64,000 bases of DNA from NCBI GenBank assembly GCA_037138855.1, contig JBAXHO010000001.1, positions 24,840-88,839 on the forward strand, given 5' to 3'. The notes below the pieces were generated by a model. It did no database searches. It worked only from the letters and a program-made list of their open reading frames with translations, and had not been told where the DNA came from. Made by a program: the position numbers and the translations under genes. Origin of the DNA: JBAXHO01 sp037138855. GTDB lineage: Bacteria; Patescibacteriota; Dojkabacteria; B142; OLB20. Shown piece after piece: positions 44,685 to 53,865 of this stretch (its first letter is position 1; each line of letters starts with the position of its first letter).

Positions 44685-46606
44685 TGATAATCCAGACTAA
44701 TGTCATAAAATATTGGTGTGCCGTAACGATTGGATGAAAGGAAAGCTTTATATTGGACATAGCGCTTATCCTGGACACTAGTTGGTAGTGTACTGCCTGC
44801 TTTATCGGTAAAAAATGTATTACCAGTATTATCTGGTCCGACAAAGATGGCACCACTTAAAGTAGCAGTATCGCTAGCCCGGATTTGTAATTTGAGATCA
44901 GTATTGGCTGGGATTAGGCTATTCCAGCTGATGGTGTATAGTTTGGGATCAGCTCGCTTTGTATCAAAGATAGATGAAGTATAAGTACCATTTTCTACAT
45001 AACCATAACCATTGCCAGCTCCACCACCAGGACCACCGCGAATAATTTTGAATTCAGCATTGGGATCACCGGTAATCAAATAAGCAAAAGCATTACCCTC
45101 AGCATCATAGCTAGCATCTAGATCGTAAATACCATTATCAATTTGAAGTCCACCACAACGGGTTGGATGACGTTCATCGGAAATATTATAAACCTGATAT
45201 TCTTCACCACCGGTACCGGCCAAAATGGCGACATTACCACTGGCAACTACAGCAATACCTTGCACAGTAGTACCATTAGTATCTACAGAAGCGATCACGG
45301 GGCGTGTCCCGGTTTTAGTAGCGGTATCAAAAATAAAGAATTCATTTTCAGAGCCGGATGCAGTTGTACCAAGATAGACACGATTACCATCATCACTAAG
45401 CCAGAGATCATATACCTGCTGGTTATTGACTGAAGTTTGAGAAATCACACTCATATTAGCCGGATTAGTAGCATTAATAATTGCCAGTTCATACCAGTCC
45501 CAGTCCAAAGCAGCATAAATATATTGATTTTTGACGATAACATGACTAACAGTACCAATTATCCAGCTGACAGAGACTGAGCCGAGAGCTGTTCTCGATC
45601 CAGTATAGGCATTAAGATTAAAACTTCTGACATACCGTCCTTGTGCCAGGTAACCTGTCGTGCCTTCTACATAAACACTTGAGCCATCAGTGGTACCGGA
45701 AGCATTGAAGTAGCCCACTTCGCTGTATGGCGTTTTAGAAATATCAACGATCACTACCTCTTTATTATCATCAGTAGTAGCTAAAAAAGCATAATTACCC
45801 AGGACGAAAATATCATTAACAGTATAGCCATTAAATGTCCCTTCAATCGCTATGGTAGGTGGATCGACACCGAGAATCTTTACTTTAGTTAAAGGATTAC
45901 CTGTGGTACTTCCAGCGGTACCAAGATAGGCATAGCCTGGCTTGGCAAAGACGGAGCGGGGGCTGGCACTACCGGGAATATCATAAGAATTAATGGAAAG
46001 CGCTGGGTTACACCAATCTGGAAAAAAAACTGTATTTAATTCCAATTCACCATTTTGATTACTGGTAGTATGGACATCAGCAAAAGTACCATCATTAAAA
46101 TCAGCTGTAGTCGTTTCAGTCCAGCGGGCGGTATTCCAATCATTAAAATATTTTTGAATTTCCAGACTATGATCTTGTTCAAGAAAATCTTTCCAGCTAG
46201 CTGTCAGGATCACTTTTCGGGTGTGTGGGTCTTCAGTGCCGCTAGTGGCCAGATTACCGGAACTATCTCGAAAGGCATGTATGACTTGAAAACTGATAGT
46301 TTGACCATTGATTACAGAAGGAGGATTGATTACTGTGGGTGCTGAGTTTGTTAATTCGATTCCCCGGACACCTTGATCTGTAAGGGCAATAAAACTTCCC
46401 CAATTATTAAATTTATAAATATCTAATAAGTTTGTGAATTTTGTCAATTCCGAGCTTGCTGTAATACGTTTTTCGGTATTCTGCATACCGCGTCGCGCAT
46501 CCATTGCAAAGTAAGCAGTAGAAAGCATGGTGGTTGAAAATATTCCGATCGCCAGCAGAATTTCTACTAAACTGAAAGCTTTTAATTTTTTTGTATTTAA
46601 TTTCAT
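44681..46606 (-). CDS. Giant pseudopilin with beta-propeller passenger
   Basis: 641 residues. KAFSLVEILLAIGIFSTTMLSTAYFAM is a prepilin N terminus. Residues about 195-510 hold repeated units of the LVIVD/propeller type (VNDIFVLGNYAFLATTDDNKEVVIVDIS, SSVYVEGTTGYLAQGRYVRSFNL, IYAALDWDWYELAIIN, VYLGTTASGSENEFFIFD). The end forms a further beta domain. Such a large passenger on a minor pilin suggests a tip adhesin. It overlaps both neighbours by 4 bases. Confidence 0.87.
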   Translation of the reverse strand: MKLNTKKLKAFSLVEILLAIGIFSTTMLSTAYFAMDARRGMQNTEKRITASSELTKFTNLLDIYKFNNWGSFIALTDQGVRGIELTNSAPTVINPPSVINGQTISFQVIHAFRDSSGNLATSGTEDPHTRKVILTASWKDFLEQDHSLEIQKYFNDWNTARWTETTTADFNDGTFADVHTTSNQNGELELNTVFFPDWCNPALSINSYDIPGSASPRSVFAKPGYAYLGTAGSTTGNPLTKVKILGVDPPTIAIEGTFNGYTVNDIFVLGNYAFLATTDDNKEVVIVDISKTPYSEVGYFNASGTTDGSSVYVEGTTGYLAQGRYVRSFNLNAYTGSRTALGSVSVSWIIGTVSHVIVKNQYIYAALDWDWYELAIINATNPANMSVISQTSVNNQQVYDLWLSDDGNRVYLGTTASGSENEFFIFDTATKTGTRPVIASVDTNGTTVQGIAVVASGNVAILAGTGGEEYQVYNISDERHPTRCGGLQIDNGIYDLDASYDAEGNAFAYLITGDPNAEFKIIRGGPGGGAGNGYGYVENGTYTSSIFDTKRADPKLYTISWNSLIPANTDLKLQIRASDTATLSGAIFVGPDNTGNTFFTDKAGSTLPTSVQDKRYVQYKAFLSSNRYGTPIFYDISLDYQ

Positions 46607-47064
46607 ATTGTCGAAATCGTTATTAGACCTTCCGGATTAATATTAATACGATATTTTTTGGATTGATTGGAAATATCCAGATAGCCACTATGATCAGGTC
46701 GGAAGCTACCTTTAGCAAAATGAATTTCTGTGGCTGAGTCAGATAAATTCATTTGGGAAATTTGATTAACGGGATTGAGGATAATTGTTTCAACTGAATC
46801 AGCTGTACCGAGACTATTTCCGCTGTAAATAATAAATTTGTCTGGTGCGAGACTAATGCCATAGGATTTATCCTGATAGCTACTGTAACTATTTTGTTGC
46901 TGGACAAACAGATAAGAAAGCAGATTAGTTGCTTCCTTGTCTAATTTATTGCCTTGAATTTTGTTGATGGTGACAGGCAGTAATAAAAATGTGACACTCA
47001 AAAAAAGTCCCAAGACTACTACCATTTCTAGTAAGGTAAAGGCCTGCAATTTGCGTTTAAGCAT
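46603..47064 (-). CDS. Type IV pseudopilin (GspH-like)
   Basis: 153 residues. LQAFTLLEMVVVLGLFLSVTFLLLP is a prepilin signal with Glu +5. The rest resembles GspH/FimT-type minor pilins: a helix followed by beta strands (YGISLAPDKFIIYSGNS). It overlaps the pilC gene end and the next pseudopilin start, indicating one operon. Confidence 0.88.
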   Translation of the reverse strand: MLKRKLQAFTLLEMVVVLGLFLSVTFLLLPVTINKIQGNKLDKEATNLLSYLFVQQQNSYSSYQDKSYGISLAPDKFIIYSGNSLGTADSVETIILNPVNQISQMNLSDSATEIHFAKGSFRPDHSGYLDISNQSKKYRININPEGLITISTI

Positions 47065-48172
47065 TGATCGTACCAGTAAGCTGATAAATAGGAGCGATAA
47101 TCATAACGGCAAGAAGACCAATCATTGCTCCAATAAAGATTAACATTATAGGTTCAAGTAGTGTCGCTAGATTATTACTCATTTCATCAACTTCCTCAGC
47201 ATAAAATTCATATAAATAGGTTAGATTATCTTCCAGACTGCCGGTTGCTTCACCCACCTGAATCATTTTTACAAAGGTAGATGGAAAAAATTTGGGATAT
47301 TTACTCATTGAAACTGTAATATTTTCACCACCACGGACGGATTCTTCAATTTTCAAAAGCATTTTTTTGTAAAGCGAATTATTGGTGCTATTGGCAGTGA
47401 TTGTCAGGGCACTGACAATGGGAATACCACTTTGTAGTAGGACCATGATTGTGCGAGCGAGAGTAGCAAGAATATTTTTTTGAGTGAGATCTTTAATGAT
47501 AGGAAACTTTAATGATAAATTATCTTTGAGTTCTCTACCAAATTTCGTTCTTAAAACTAACATTACAAATACAATTATTGCAACTAAACCAGCAATGAGG
47601 GAAATAGTATTTGTTCTGATGAATTTAGTAAAGTTAAGAATAAAAAGGGTAGTGGCTGGTGGATCTTCAAAAGCTTTAAATAATTCATCCATTTTAGGCA
47701 GAATGAAAAAAACTACTCCAACCATTTCTGTCATCGACATCCCAAGCACAATTAGAGGATACATCAAGGCACCTTTTACTTTTTTCTGTAATTCATAATC
47801 TTTTTTGAGGTATTCAGTCAGGAAAATAAGGTTTTTTTCTAAGGTACCGCTTTCTTCGCCAATTTTTACCATGGAAAGAACAAAATTATTAAAAATTTTA
47901 CCAAATTTGGACATTGCTTCAGTGAGATTTTTGCCAGCTTGGATATCATAAAGAATGCCAGTAAAGACCTTTTTCATGACTTTTTTTTCATTGGAATCAG
48001 CAATGGACTTAATAGCATCACCAAGTGCCATACCAGATTTTAGCATGATAGCCAGATTGCGTAGTGCCAGAATAATATCAAGATGAGAAGCATTTTCCAG
48101 AAAACCTAATTTGACGATATGGTTTTTATTGGTTTTATTCTCGTGTGATAGATCGCTGATGGGCATGGTCAT
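47057..48172 (-). CDS. pilC: Type IV pilus inner-membrane platform protein PilC
   Basis: 371 residues with the two repeated GspF domains. Each has LRNLAIMLKSGMALGDAI or LARTIMVLLQSGIPIVSAL followed by GGENITVSM-type segments and a membrane helix pair. MIQVGEATGSLEDNLTYLYEFYAEEVDE is diagnostic. It links the ATPase to the growing pilus. It follows pilB by 72 bases. Confidence 0.95.
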   Translation of the reverse strand: MTMPISDLSHENKTNKNHIVKLGFLENASHLDIILALRNLAIMLKSGMALGDAIKSIADSNEKKVMKKVFTGILYDIQAGKNLTEAMSKFGKIFNNFVLSMVKIGEESGTLEKNLIFLTEYLKKDYELQKKVKGALMYPLIVLGMSMTEMVGVVFFILPKMDELFKAFEDPPATTLFILNFTKFIRTNTISLIAGLVAIIVFVMLVLRTKFGRELKDNLSLKFPIIKDLTQKNILATLARTIMVLLQSGIPIVSALTITANSTNNSLYKKMLLKIEESVRGGENITVSMSKYPKFFPSTFVKMIQVGEATGSLEDNLTYLYEFYAEEVDEMSNNLATLLEPIMLIFIGAMIGLLAVMIIAPIYQLTGTINA

Positions 48173-48244
48173 TATATTGTAAGGAATAAAAATTTTTATT
48201 CCTTACAATGTTTTTTACAAATAAAAATTATTTAATTCCGTTTT

Positions 48245-49522
48245 TTATTCTTTATAGGCAGTGACCCGCATGATTTCATCAATGGTTGTCAGGCCTTGTT
48301 CGGTTTTTTTGACGCCATCTTCCATGATTGATAACATCCCTTGTTCACGGGCGACTTTTGCAATTTTATCTACATCCCGACTCCCGGTAATAATTTCTCT
48401 GATCTCTTTTTTAATTTCTAAAACTTCAAATAATCCTACGCGACCTTGATAACCGGTTTTACCGCATAGATCACAGCCTGTTGCTTTGTAATATGTTTGA
48501 TGTGGTTTAAGATAAGCACTTAAATCGCTTCGTAAAGTAGCAAGTTGTTTTAATTCGGCAGGGGAAAGTGTAAAAGCTGTTTTACATTCTGGGCATAGTC
48601 TTCTGGCAAGACGTTGAGCAATTACAATGTTTAAAGTAGTAGCAACTAGAAATGGTTCAATTCCCATATCAAAAAGCCGGGGAATAGCAGTGACAGCATC
48701 GTTGGTATGGAGAGTGGAAAGTACCATGTGGCCTGTCATCGCAGCATTAATTGCGATGCGAGCCGTTTCTTCATCACGAATTTCTCCGACCATGATGACA
48801 TTAGGATCCTGGCGTAAAATCGAGCGTAATCCTGTAGCAAAAGAAAGACCAGCTTTAGAATTGATTTGAATATGATTGACTCCCGGGATGTTATACTCGA
48901 CAGGATCTTCTACTGTCATCATATTAATCTCTGGTTTATTGAGAATTTTCAACATGGCATAAAGACTGGTGGTTTTACCGGATCCGGTTGGTCCGGTAGA
49001 AAGGATCATACCATAAGGCTTTTGGTAACTGCGTTGTACGATATATAAATCCCGATCAAATAAACCTAAGTCTTCTAAGGTTAATGCCTTGCCTTCACTC
49101 GAGAGGAGACGCATCACAACCTTTTCACCACGAGTAGTTGGTAAAATTGAAATACGGGTGTCCACTTTCACCGTCCCGAAAACGAAGCTAATGCGACCAT
49201 CCTGGGGAGCGAAATGCTCATCAGTTCTCAATTTTGAGGAGACTTTGATTTTGAATAATAATGTCTGCCCGAGGTCTTTATTTAAAACTTTGGCATCGCG
49301 TAATAATCCGTCGATGCGGTAACGAATAATGATGTCATTTTCACGCGGTTCGATATGAATATCAGAAGTACCAAGCACTAGTGCTTCCTTCACAATATCA
49401 TTGATTAATTCAGTAATCGTACTGATCGATTTTTCATCAATCGTTTTTTTTATTTTGACTTCAGAATCATCGGTTGATGAGACATGAGCAGTCTTTTGTG
49501 GGGGTGTGTCATTATCAGCCAT
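48245..49522 (-). CDS. pilB: Type IV pilus assembly ATPase PilB
   Basis: 425 residues, shorter than typical PilB because the N-terminal domain is nearly absent. Motifs: Walker A GPTGSGKTTSL (about 180), Asp box VEDPVEY, Walker B-like RQDPNVIMVGEIRDEETA (about 245), His box STLHTNDA, and a zinc tetracysteine (CPECKTAF...CDLCGKTGYQGR, about 318-355). It powers pilus extension. No retraction ATPase PilT is seen in the window. Confidence 0.95.
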   Translation of the reverse strand: MADNDTPPQKTAHVSSTDDSEVKIKKTIDEKSISTITELINDIVKEALVLGTSDIHIEPRENDIIIRYRIDGLLRDAKVLNKDLGQTLLFKIKVSSKLRTDEHFAPQDGRISFVFGTVKVDTRISILPTTRGEKVVMRLLSSEGKALTLEDLGLFDRDLYIVQRSYQKPYGMILSTGPTGSGKTTSLYAMLKILNKPEINMMTVEDPVEYNIPGVNHIQINSKAGLSFATGLRSILRQDPNVIMVGEIRDEETARIAINAAMTGHMVLSTLHTNDAVTAIPRLFDMGIEPFLVATTLNIVIAQRLARRLCPECKTAFTLSPAELKQLATLRSDLSAYLKPHQTYYKATGCDLCGKTGYQGRVGLFEVLEIKKEIREIITGSRDVDKIAKVAREQGMLSIMEDGVKKTEQGLTTIDEIMRVTAYKE

Positions 49523-49535
49523 AACTTAAGTTTAC

Positions 49536-49571
49536 TAAAAAAAAAAGCCCTTGTCACGAGACAAAGGCTTT
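49536..49571 (-). terminator. Terminator of the first pilin gene
   Basis: On the minus strand, AAAGCCTTTGTC pairs with GACAAGGGCTTT around a 4-base loop, followed by a run of eight or more T. It lies between pilin and pilB. Confidence 0.93.
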
Positions 49572-49589
49572 AATTTTGTTAAAAAATCT

Positions 49590-50069
49590 TTATCTTTTTA
49601 CAACAATAGAAGCACCATTTTCTGCATTAGGAGCAGCAATCTGGATTCTATTACCAGTTTTGCAAATTGTGTATCCAGTAAGAGCCTGAGTACCACCTTG
49701 AGGATCAGTTGGAATTTCAACGACATAATTTATTGTAGCATCGACTAAGAGCGGTTTAAGGTCAAAGGATGCAGCTGCAGTTACTGTTGTTCCGATTGGA
49801 ATTGTTGCAGGACAACTAGGAATTGCATCTTTAGGAGTTGAAGTATCCCCAGCTTCGAGTGTCAAAATAGTATTACTTTCTTGTGATAAATATTGAGTGA
49901 CAGCATCAAGAATGGTATTGACATGAGCACTTCTTTTGGCATTACGGGTGTCAGCGAAGTTCTTGGCTGGGTTAAGAGCGACGATGGTGATGGTAGCGAG
50001 GATGGCAATCAAGGCTACAACGACAAGGATTTCAACAAGTGTGAAACCGGGCAGTTTTTTTTGCTTCAT
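49590..50069 (-). CDS. Type IV major pilin, copy 1
   Basis: 159 residues. LPGFTLVEILVVVALIAILATITIVALNP is a consensus prepilin signal. The first 55 or so residues and the promoter are almost identical to the second pilin at 50682, while the C-terminal part differs. This suggests duplication with divergence of the exposed domain. It ends CKTGNRIQIAAPNAENGASIVVKR. It has its own promoter and terminator. Confidence 0.94.
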   Translation of the reverse strand: MKQKKLPGFTLVEILVVVALIAILATITIVALNPAKNFADTRNAKRSAHVNTILDAVTQYLSQESNTILTLEAGDTSTPKDAIPSCPATIPIGTTVTAAASFDLKPLLVDATINYVVEIPTDPQGGTQALTGYTICKTGNRIQIAAPNAENGASIVVKR

Positions 50070-50111
50070 AGTTAAAGCGTGAAAAATAAAATTAGATATA
50101 TAACTGGTTCT

Positions 50112-50140
50112 AGTATATTGAGAGTGAAAATTGCTGTCAA
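50112..50140 (-). promoter_or_regulatory. Promoter of pilin copy 1
   Basis: Minus-strand -35 TTGACA (50135-50140), a 17-base spacer and -10 TATACT (50112-50117), about 43 bases before the ATG. No SD lies in the 5' UTR. Confidence 0.88.
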
Positions 50141-50228
50141 GGGGAATACGGAAAAACTGGAAGCGAATTACGAATTTTGGAAAAAGCAGTTAATTATCTT
50201 ATGGCTTCAATATTTTAATGATATTCTT

Positions 50229-50549
50229 TTATCTTATTTTCTTGGTAATTTTAATTCCCCTAATTCCAAGAATTAGTAAAATGAATATGATTATTTTTAG
50301 AATATAATGAGCGTGTATATCAATCAAGTCTTTGGTCATTGGCGTCATTTGTTTAAATATCAGATGTGCCAAGATTCCTATCGGTAGTGTAAGGAATAAC
50401 CAATTGCGTTTTGGTATACTAACCTGTAATTTTTTAAAGAGCTTTGATAATAGAGGAGAAAGTAAATATATTCCTATGAGTGCTAGTGCTGTATCAAATA
50501 TTGTATAACCAGCAAAGCGAAATTGTCTGAGATATTCTATTATGTGCAT
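50229..50549 (-). CDS. Small polytopic membrane protein between the pilin genes
   Basis: 106 residues with three membrane helices (about 15-35, 48-66, 82-100) and a basic end. No family recognised. It lies between two pilin genes on the same strand. Confidence 0.6.
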   Translation of the reverse strand: MHIIEYLRQFRFAGYTIFDTALALIGIYLLSPLLSKLFKKLQVSIPKRNWLFLTLPIGILAHLIFKQMTPMTKDLIDIHAHYILKIIIFILLILGIRGIKITKKIR

Positions 50550-50636
50550 TAGTAATTATTAACAAGTAATCATAATATTTATGTTATGCCTATTAAAATA
50601 CCTCTGCAATATTATTTTGGAAAAATATTTTTATAC

Positions 50637-50667
50637 AAAAAAGGGCCTGTACCAGACAAGCCCTTTT
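50637..50667 (-). terminator. Terminator of pilin copy 2
   Basis: Minus-strand stem AAAAGGGCTTGT with ACAGGCCCTTTT and a T run beyond; 15 bases after the pilin stop. Confidence 0.9.
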
Positions 50668-50681
50668 GAAAAATCATGTTT

Positions 50682-51176
50682 TTATCTCTTGACGATAATA
50701 GTAGTACCTTCTGCACTGGGAGCTGCAATTTGGATTCTACTACCAGTTTTACAGATAGTATATCCGCTATTATATGCTGCAGCGCCATCTCCGGCACCTG
50801 TACCTGCAGGATCAATCGGAATGGCGACAACATAATTTGAAACTAAAGCAGCACGTAAATCAAACTGAGTTGCACTAGTATCAGAACCAATTATTGCAGG
50901 AGTACCAGTAGTGCAATCAGGAAAAGTAAGGTTGATAATTCTTGCTCCATGAGTAGCTGCTTCCAGAGTAGTTACACTGTTTGCTTCTTCAGAAGTATAT
51001 TGAGTGACAGCATCAAGAATGGTGTTGACATGAGCACTTCTTTTGGCATTACGGGTGTCAGCGAAATTCTTGGCTGGGTTAAGAGCGACGATGGTGATGG
51101 TAGCGAGGATGGCAATCAAGGCTACAACGACAAGGATTTCAACAAGTGTGAAACCGGGCAGTTTTTTTTGCTTCAT
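50682..51176 (-). CDS. Type IV major pilin, copy 2
   Basis: 164 residues. The N-terminal helix and the following NPAKNFADTRNAKRSAHVNT segment are identical to copy 1. The exposed part (ATHGARIINLTFPDCTTGTP...) is different, and two Cys probably bridge as in other pilins. Having two pilins from like promoters allows mixed or alternative fibres. Confidence 0.94.
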   Translation of the reverse strand: MKQKKLPGFTLVEILVVVALIAILATITIVALNPAKNFADTRNAKRSAHVNTILDAVTQYTSEEANSVTTLEAATHGARIINLTFPDCTTGTPAIIGSDTSATQFDLRAALVSNYVVAIPIDPAGTGAGDGAAAYNSGYTICKTGSRIQIAAPSAEGTTIIVKR

Positions 51177-51218
51177 AGTTAAAGCGTGAAAAATAAAATT
51201 AGATATATAACTGTATTT

Positions 51219-51247
51219 AGTATATTAAGAGGGAAAATTGCTGTCAA
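51219..51247 (-). promoter_or_regulatory. Promoter of pilin copy 2
   Basis: Minus-strand -35 TTGACA (51242-51247), a 17-base spacer and -10 TATACT (51219-51224). The UTR and flanks match pilin copy 1 almost base for base. Confidence 0.9.
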
Positions 51248-51334
51248 GGGGAATACGGAATTGAGAATTTAAAAATTAGAGAATTTTAGGCAAATTATTT
51301 CATAATTTGGATTTTCATCTTTCGGGAGTTTGTT

Positions 51335-51340
51335 TATAAT
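51335..51340 (+). promoter_or_regulatory. -10 element giving a leaderless transcript
   Basis: TATAAT ends 7 bases before the ATG at 51347. A weak -35 (TTTTCA, 51312-51317) lies 17 bases upstream. Confidence 0.6.
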
Positions 51341-51346
51341 AGTTTT

Positions 51347-51910
51347 ATGAATACTTTAGAGCAAGAATTTCTTCTCAAACTTACCAGAGAATCTTTGGAA
51401 TACTATTTTCAACAACATGATTTTATGATTATTCAAAAAGAAATGATCCCAGAATCGTTACATGAAAATCGGGCAAGTTTTGTATCTTTACTTGAACATG
51501 AAATGTTACGGGGAAGCACAGGCAGATTAGTACCAGTTTATCCGCTTTATCAGGATGTATTGCATAATGCATTTGAAGCAGCTTTTCATGATTATCGTTT
51601 CGAACGTTTGAATCGGGAGGAGTTGGATGGTGTGCAAATTGAGATTTCGATTCTTTCGGCAATGCAGCCTTTGCAAATTGCTAATCCCGCTGAATTAGTA
51701 AATTTTTTACAGTTAAATAAACCTGGACTTTTCATTAAAGCGGGCTTTAATTCTGCTAATTTTTTACCACAAATCTGGGAGCAAATTTCTGATCCGGAAG
51801 AATTTCTCACTGAATTATGCATTCAGGCTGGATTGGCTGGATATCATTGGAAGAACAAAAAGTTGGAAATTGATACATATACTGTAGAAAGGATTATGGA
51901 AGAAAGATGA
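51347..51910 (+). CDS. AMMECR1-domain protein
   Basis: 187 residues. RASFVSLLEHEMLRGSTGRLVPVYPLYQDVLHNAFEAAFHDYRF matches the conserved AMMECR1 core: a strand, an RGxxG turn and a helix with DxRF. It is followed by VQIEISILSAMQPL. This domain is widespread, and its role is not settled. The usual partners (Memo, radical SAM) are not seen here. The transcript is probably leaderless. Confidence 0.83.
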   Translation: MNTLEQEFLLKLTRESLEYYFQQHDFMIIQKEMIPESLHENRASFVSLLEHEMLRGSTGRLVPVYPLYQDVLHNAFEAAFHDYRFERLNREELDGVQIEISILSAMQPLQIANPAELVNFLQLNKPGLFIKAGFNSANFLPQIWEQISDPEEFLTELCIQAGLAGYHWKNKKLEIDTYTVERIMEER

Positions 51911-51939
51911 GGTAAAACGGTGTTCGGTAATCGGTAAAT

Positions 51940-52071
51940 AAGTATCATGTATCAGGTATAATGTATCAAGTAGGAAAGAGAAATTCTTAAAGTGTAGTTG
52001 AATTAAAGTTTACCTCAAGTAATACAATATGTATCTAATACTTGATACGTGATACATAATACATGATACTT
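51940..52071. repeat. Long inverted repeat with T9 tract before the peroxiredoxin gene
   Basis: The left arm 51940-51971 and right arm 52040-52071 (32 bases each, about 27 matched) are built from AGTATCATGTATC-type phrases. Nine T follow directly. It could terminate the preceding gene, or act as an attenuator for the gene that starts 25 bases later. Confidence 0.85.
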
Positions 52072-52096
52072 TTTTTTTATTTTTTATTTTTTTATT

Positions 52097-52663
52097 ATGA
52101 TTAAGATTGGTGCAGTAGTTCCTGATTTTACTTTGGAGTCATTTCAAAATGAAAAATTTGGTAAGTTTAAATTGGCAGACATGAAAGGTAAGTGGCTAGT
52201 ATTATTATTTTATCCAGCTGATTTTACTTTTGTTTGTCCTACAGAATTGGAGGAGGCAGCAGAATTTTATCCGGAATTTCAAAAATTAAATGCAGAAATT
52301 GCTTCTGTCAGTACTGATACGGCATTTGTGCACAAAGCCTGGCATGATAGTTCTAAAGCGATTGCCAAAATTAAATATCCAATGTTAGCAGATCCGACTG
52401 GTAATCTATGCCGTGAATTTGGTACATACATTGATGAGGAAGGTCTTTCATTACGTGGTTCGTTTATTATTGATCCGGATCAGAAACTGGTAGCAATGGA
52501 TGTGCATAATAATAGCATTGGTCGTAGTACTCCGGAAATTTTACGTAAATTACAGGCAGCTGATTTCGTTCGTCAGAATAATGGTGCTTTAGTTTGTCCA
52601 GCTAGTTGGAAGCCTGGTGCTAAGACTTTAAAACCGGGAATTGATTTGGTAGGAAAGATTTAA
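52097..52663 (+). CDS. ahpC: 2-Cys peroxiredoxin (AhpC/Prx1 type)
   Basis: 188 residues. The peroxidatic Cys is in FYPADFTFVCPTE (about 48), the resolving Cys is in GALVCPASW (about 173), and DPTGNLCREFG and RGSFIIDP are further family signatures. It reduces peroxides using a thioredoxin-like donor. No AhpF is seen. The T-rich start region follows a long hairpin. Confidence 0.95.
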   Translation: MIKIGAVVPDFTLESFQNEKFGKFKLADMKGKWLVLLFYPADFTFVCPTELEEAAEFYPEFQKLNAEIASVSTDTAFVHKAWHDSSKAIAKIKYPMLADPTGNLCREFGTYIDEEGLSLRGSFIIDPDQKLVAMDVHNNSIGRSTPEILRKLQAADFVRQNNGALVCPASWKPGAKTLKPGIDLVGKI

Positions 52664-52905
52664 AGCGGGTAGGAGAAGATAGTTAGGAATCTATGAATCT
52701 ATGAATTTAAGAAGCTGGGGGAGCGAAGTTTTAACAATCGAATCTCGAATGTTAATGTAGACTGTAGTCGGTAGACAGTAGACTGAAAGCTGGAATAATT
52801 ATGTGAATTGGAATTTGTAAATTGATATTGATAATTTTCCTACCAGCTACCAGCTACAAGCTACTGTTATTCTTCCAATCATCGCTCACCGATTACCGAC
52901 TCTTT
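52664..52905. repeat. Spacer made of intergenic repeat phrases
   Basis: Phrases in order: AGGAATCTATGAATCTATG (about 52687), GTAGACTGTAGTCGGTAGAC (about 52760), ACCAGCTACCAGCTACAAGC (52844) and ATCGCTCACCGATTACCG (52881). Each has relatives in other spacers. No gene. Confidence 0.65.
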
Positions 52906-53865
52906 TTATACTCCAGGTGTAGGTGAAATGGTTAAGCTTGGGCTTGTCTGAATATTTAGATTTGGAGTTGTAGTTGGGACACTAATCGGATTATTGCTGA
53001 TAGAAAATAAAATTCGGTCAAGATCTGTAATGATTGCTTCATTATCGACTTTTTCCGGTGTAGTATATTTGATAAGTCCAAAAGGTCGTACAAAAGTAGA
53101 GAAATTTTCATTCGCCTGCATCTGTTGACAAACTGTGTATCCTACTTGATTTTTATCGTTTGTAGCGGTACGACGATATACCAGACCATTTTTAACAATT
53201 TCTATGAAAGTATTAAATTTAATAATCTCATAATTTTGTGGGATAGAAGTGCTATTAGTATCTCCATATTCACAAGCTTGCTCGCTGCTCTCACATGGAG
53301 AGGAAATCTTTATCGCGTAGCCAGAAGTATTACTGACAGTGATATCAAAAGCTGTACAGCCTGAGACAGGTGGAGTCTTGATTAGATCTACTTTCCAGCC
53401 TTGAGGATATTGTAGACCTAAGCCAAGTTCAGAATTGACATATGTTTGCCATGTAGTGTAATCAAATTCTTCAGCCTGAGTTGATTGATTGGTATCTGTA
53501 GGCAGATCTAGGCTGGCATGTTGGCTTTGATAGTTGGCATACCACATGTGAGTTAAGAATCCAACAAAGAAAAAAACAACAGCAGTAATAATCCATATGA
53601 AAATTGTCATTAGCAAACTGGTTTTGTGTGGATTGCTAGATTTGGGTGTGATATCTAAAGGTGGGAGGACATTGGCAATTTGTTCCAGTACATTGGTTTG
53701 TGCTGGAGGGATATTTGGTGCTGAGACTGATCCACCCGTATTAACTCTCGTAGAGCCATTTATAGCTTGTGGCTGTGTTTGAACAAGTGGAGGTGGAGAT
53801 TGAAAAGGACTAACTTGTGGCTGATAGCCGATATTGGCTGGAGAAAAGTTGTTTGGTTGTTGCAT
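52906..53865 (-). CDS. Membrane-anchored PsbP-like domain protein
   Basis: 319 residues. A Pro/Gln-rich cytosolic N-terminal region of about 85 residues, one membrane helix (about 86-110), a linker and an outside domain opening TWQTYVNSELGLGLQYPQGW. The same opening (WQSY.N..FPFSLKYPPTW) begins the sensor part of the tethered sigma factor at 22989. The domain has four Cys (CTAF, CESSEQACEY, VCQQM). A short Thr/Pro tail ends it. Ligand unknown. Confidence 0.8.
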   Translation of the reverse strand: MQQPNNFSPANIGYQPQVSPFQSPPPLVQTQPQAINGSTRVNTGGSVSAPNIPPAQTNVLEQIANVLPPLDITPKSSNPHKTSLLMTIFIWIITAVVFFFVGFLTHMWYANYQSQHASLDLPTDTNQSTQAEEFDYTTWQTYVNSELGLGLQYPQGWKVDLIKTPPVSGCTAFDITVSNTSGYAIKISSPCESSEQACEYGDTNSTSIPQNYEIIKFNTFIEIVKNGLVYRRTATNDKNQVGYTVCQQMQANENFSTFVRPFGLIKYTTPEKVDNEAIITDLDRILFSISNNPISVPTTTPNLNIQTSPSLTISPTPGV

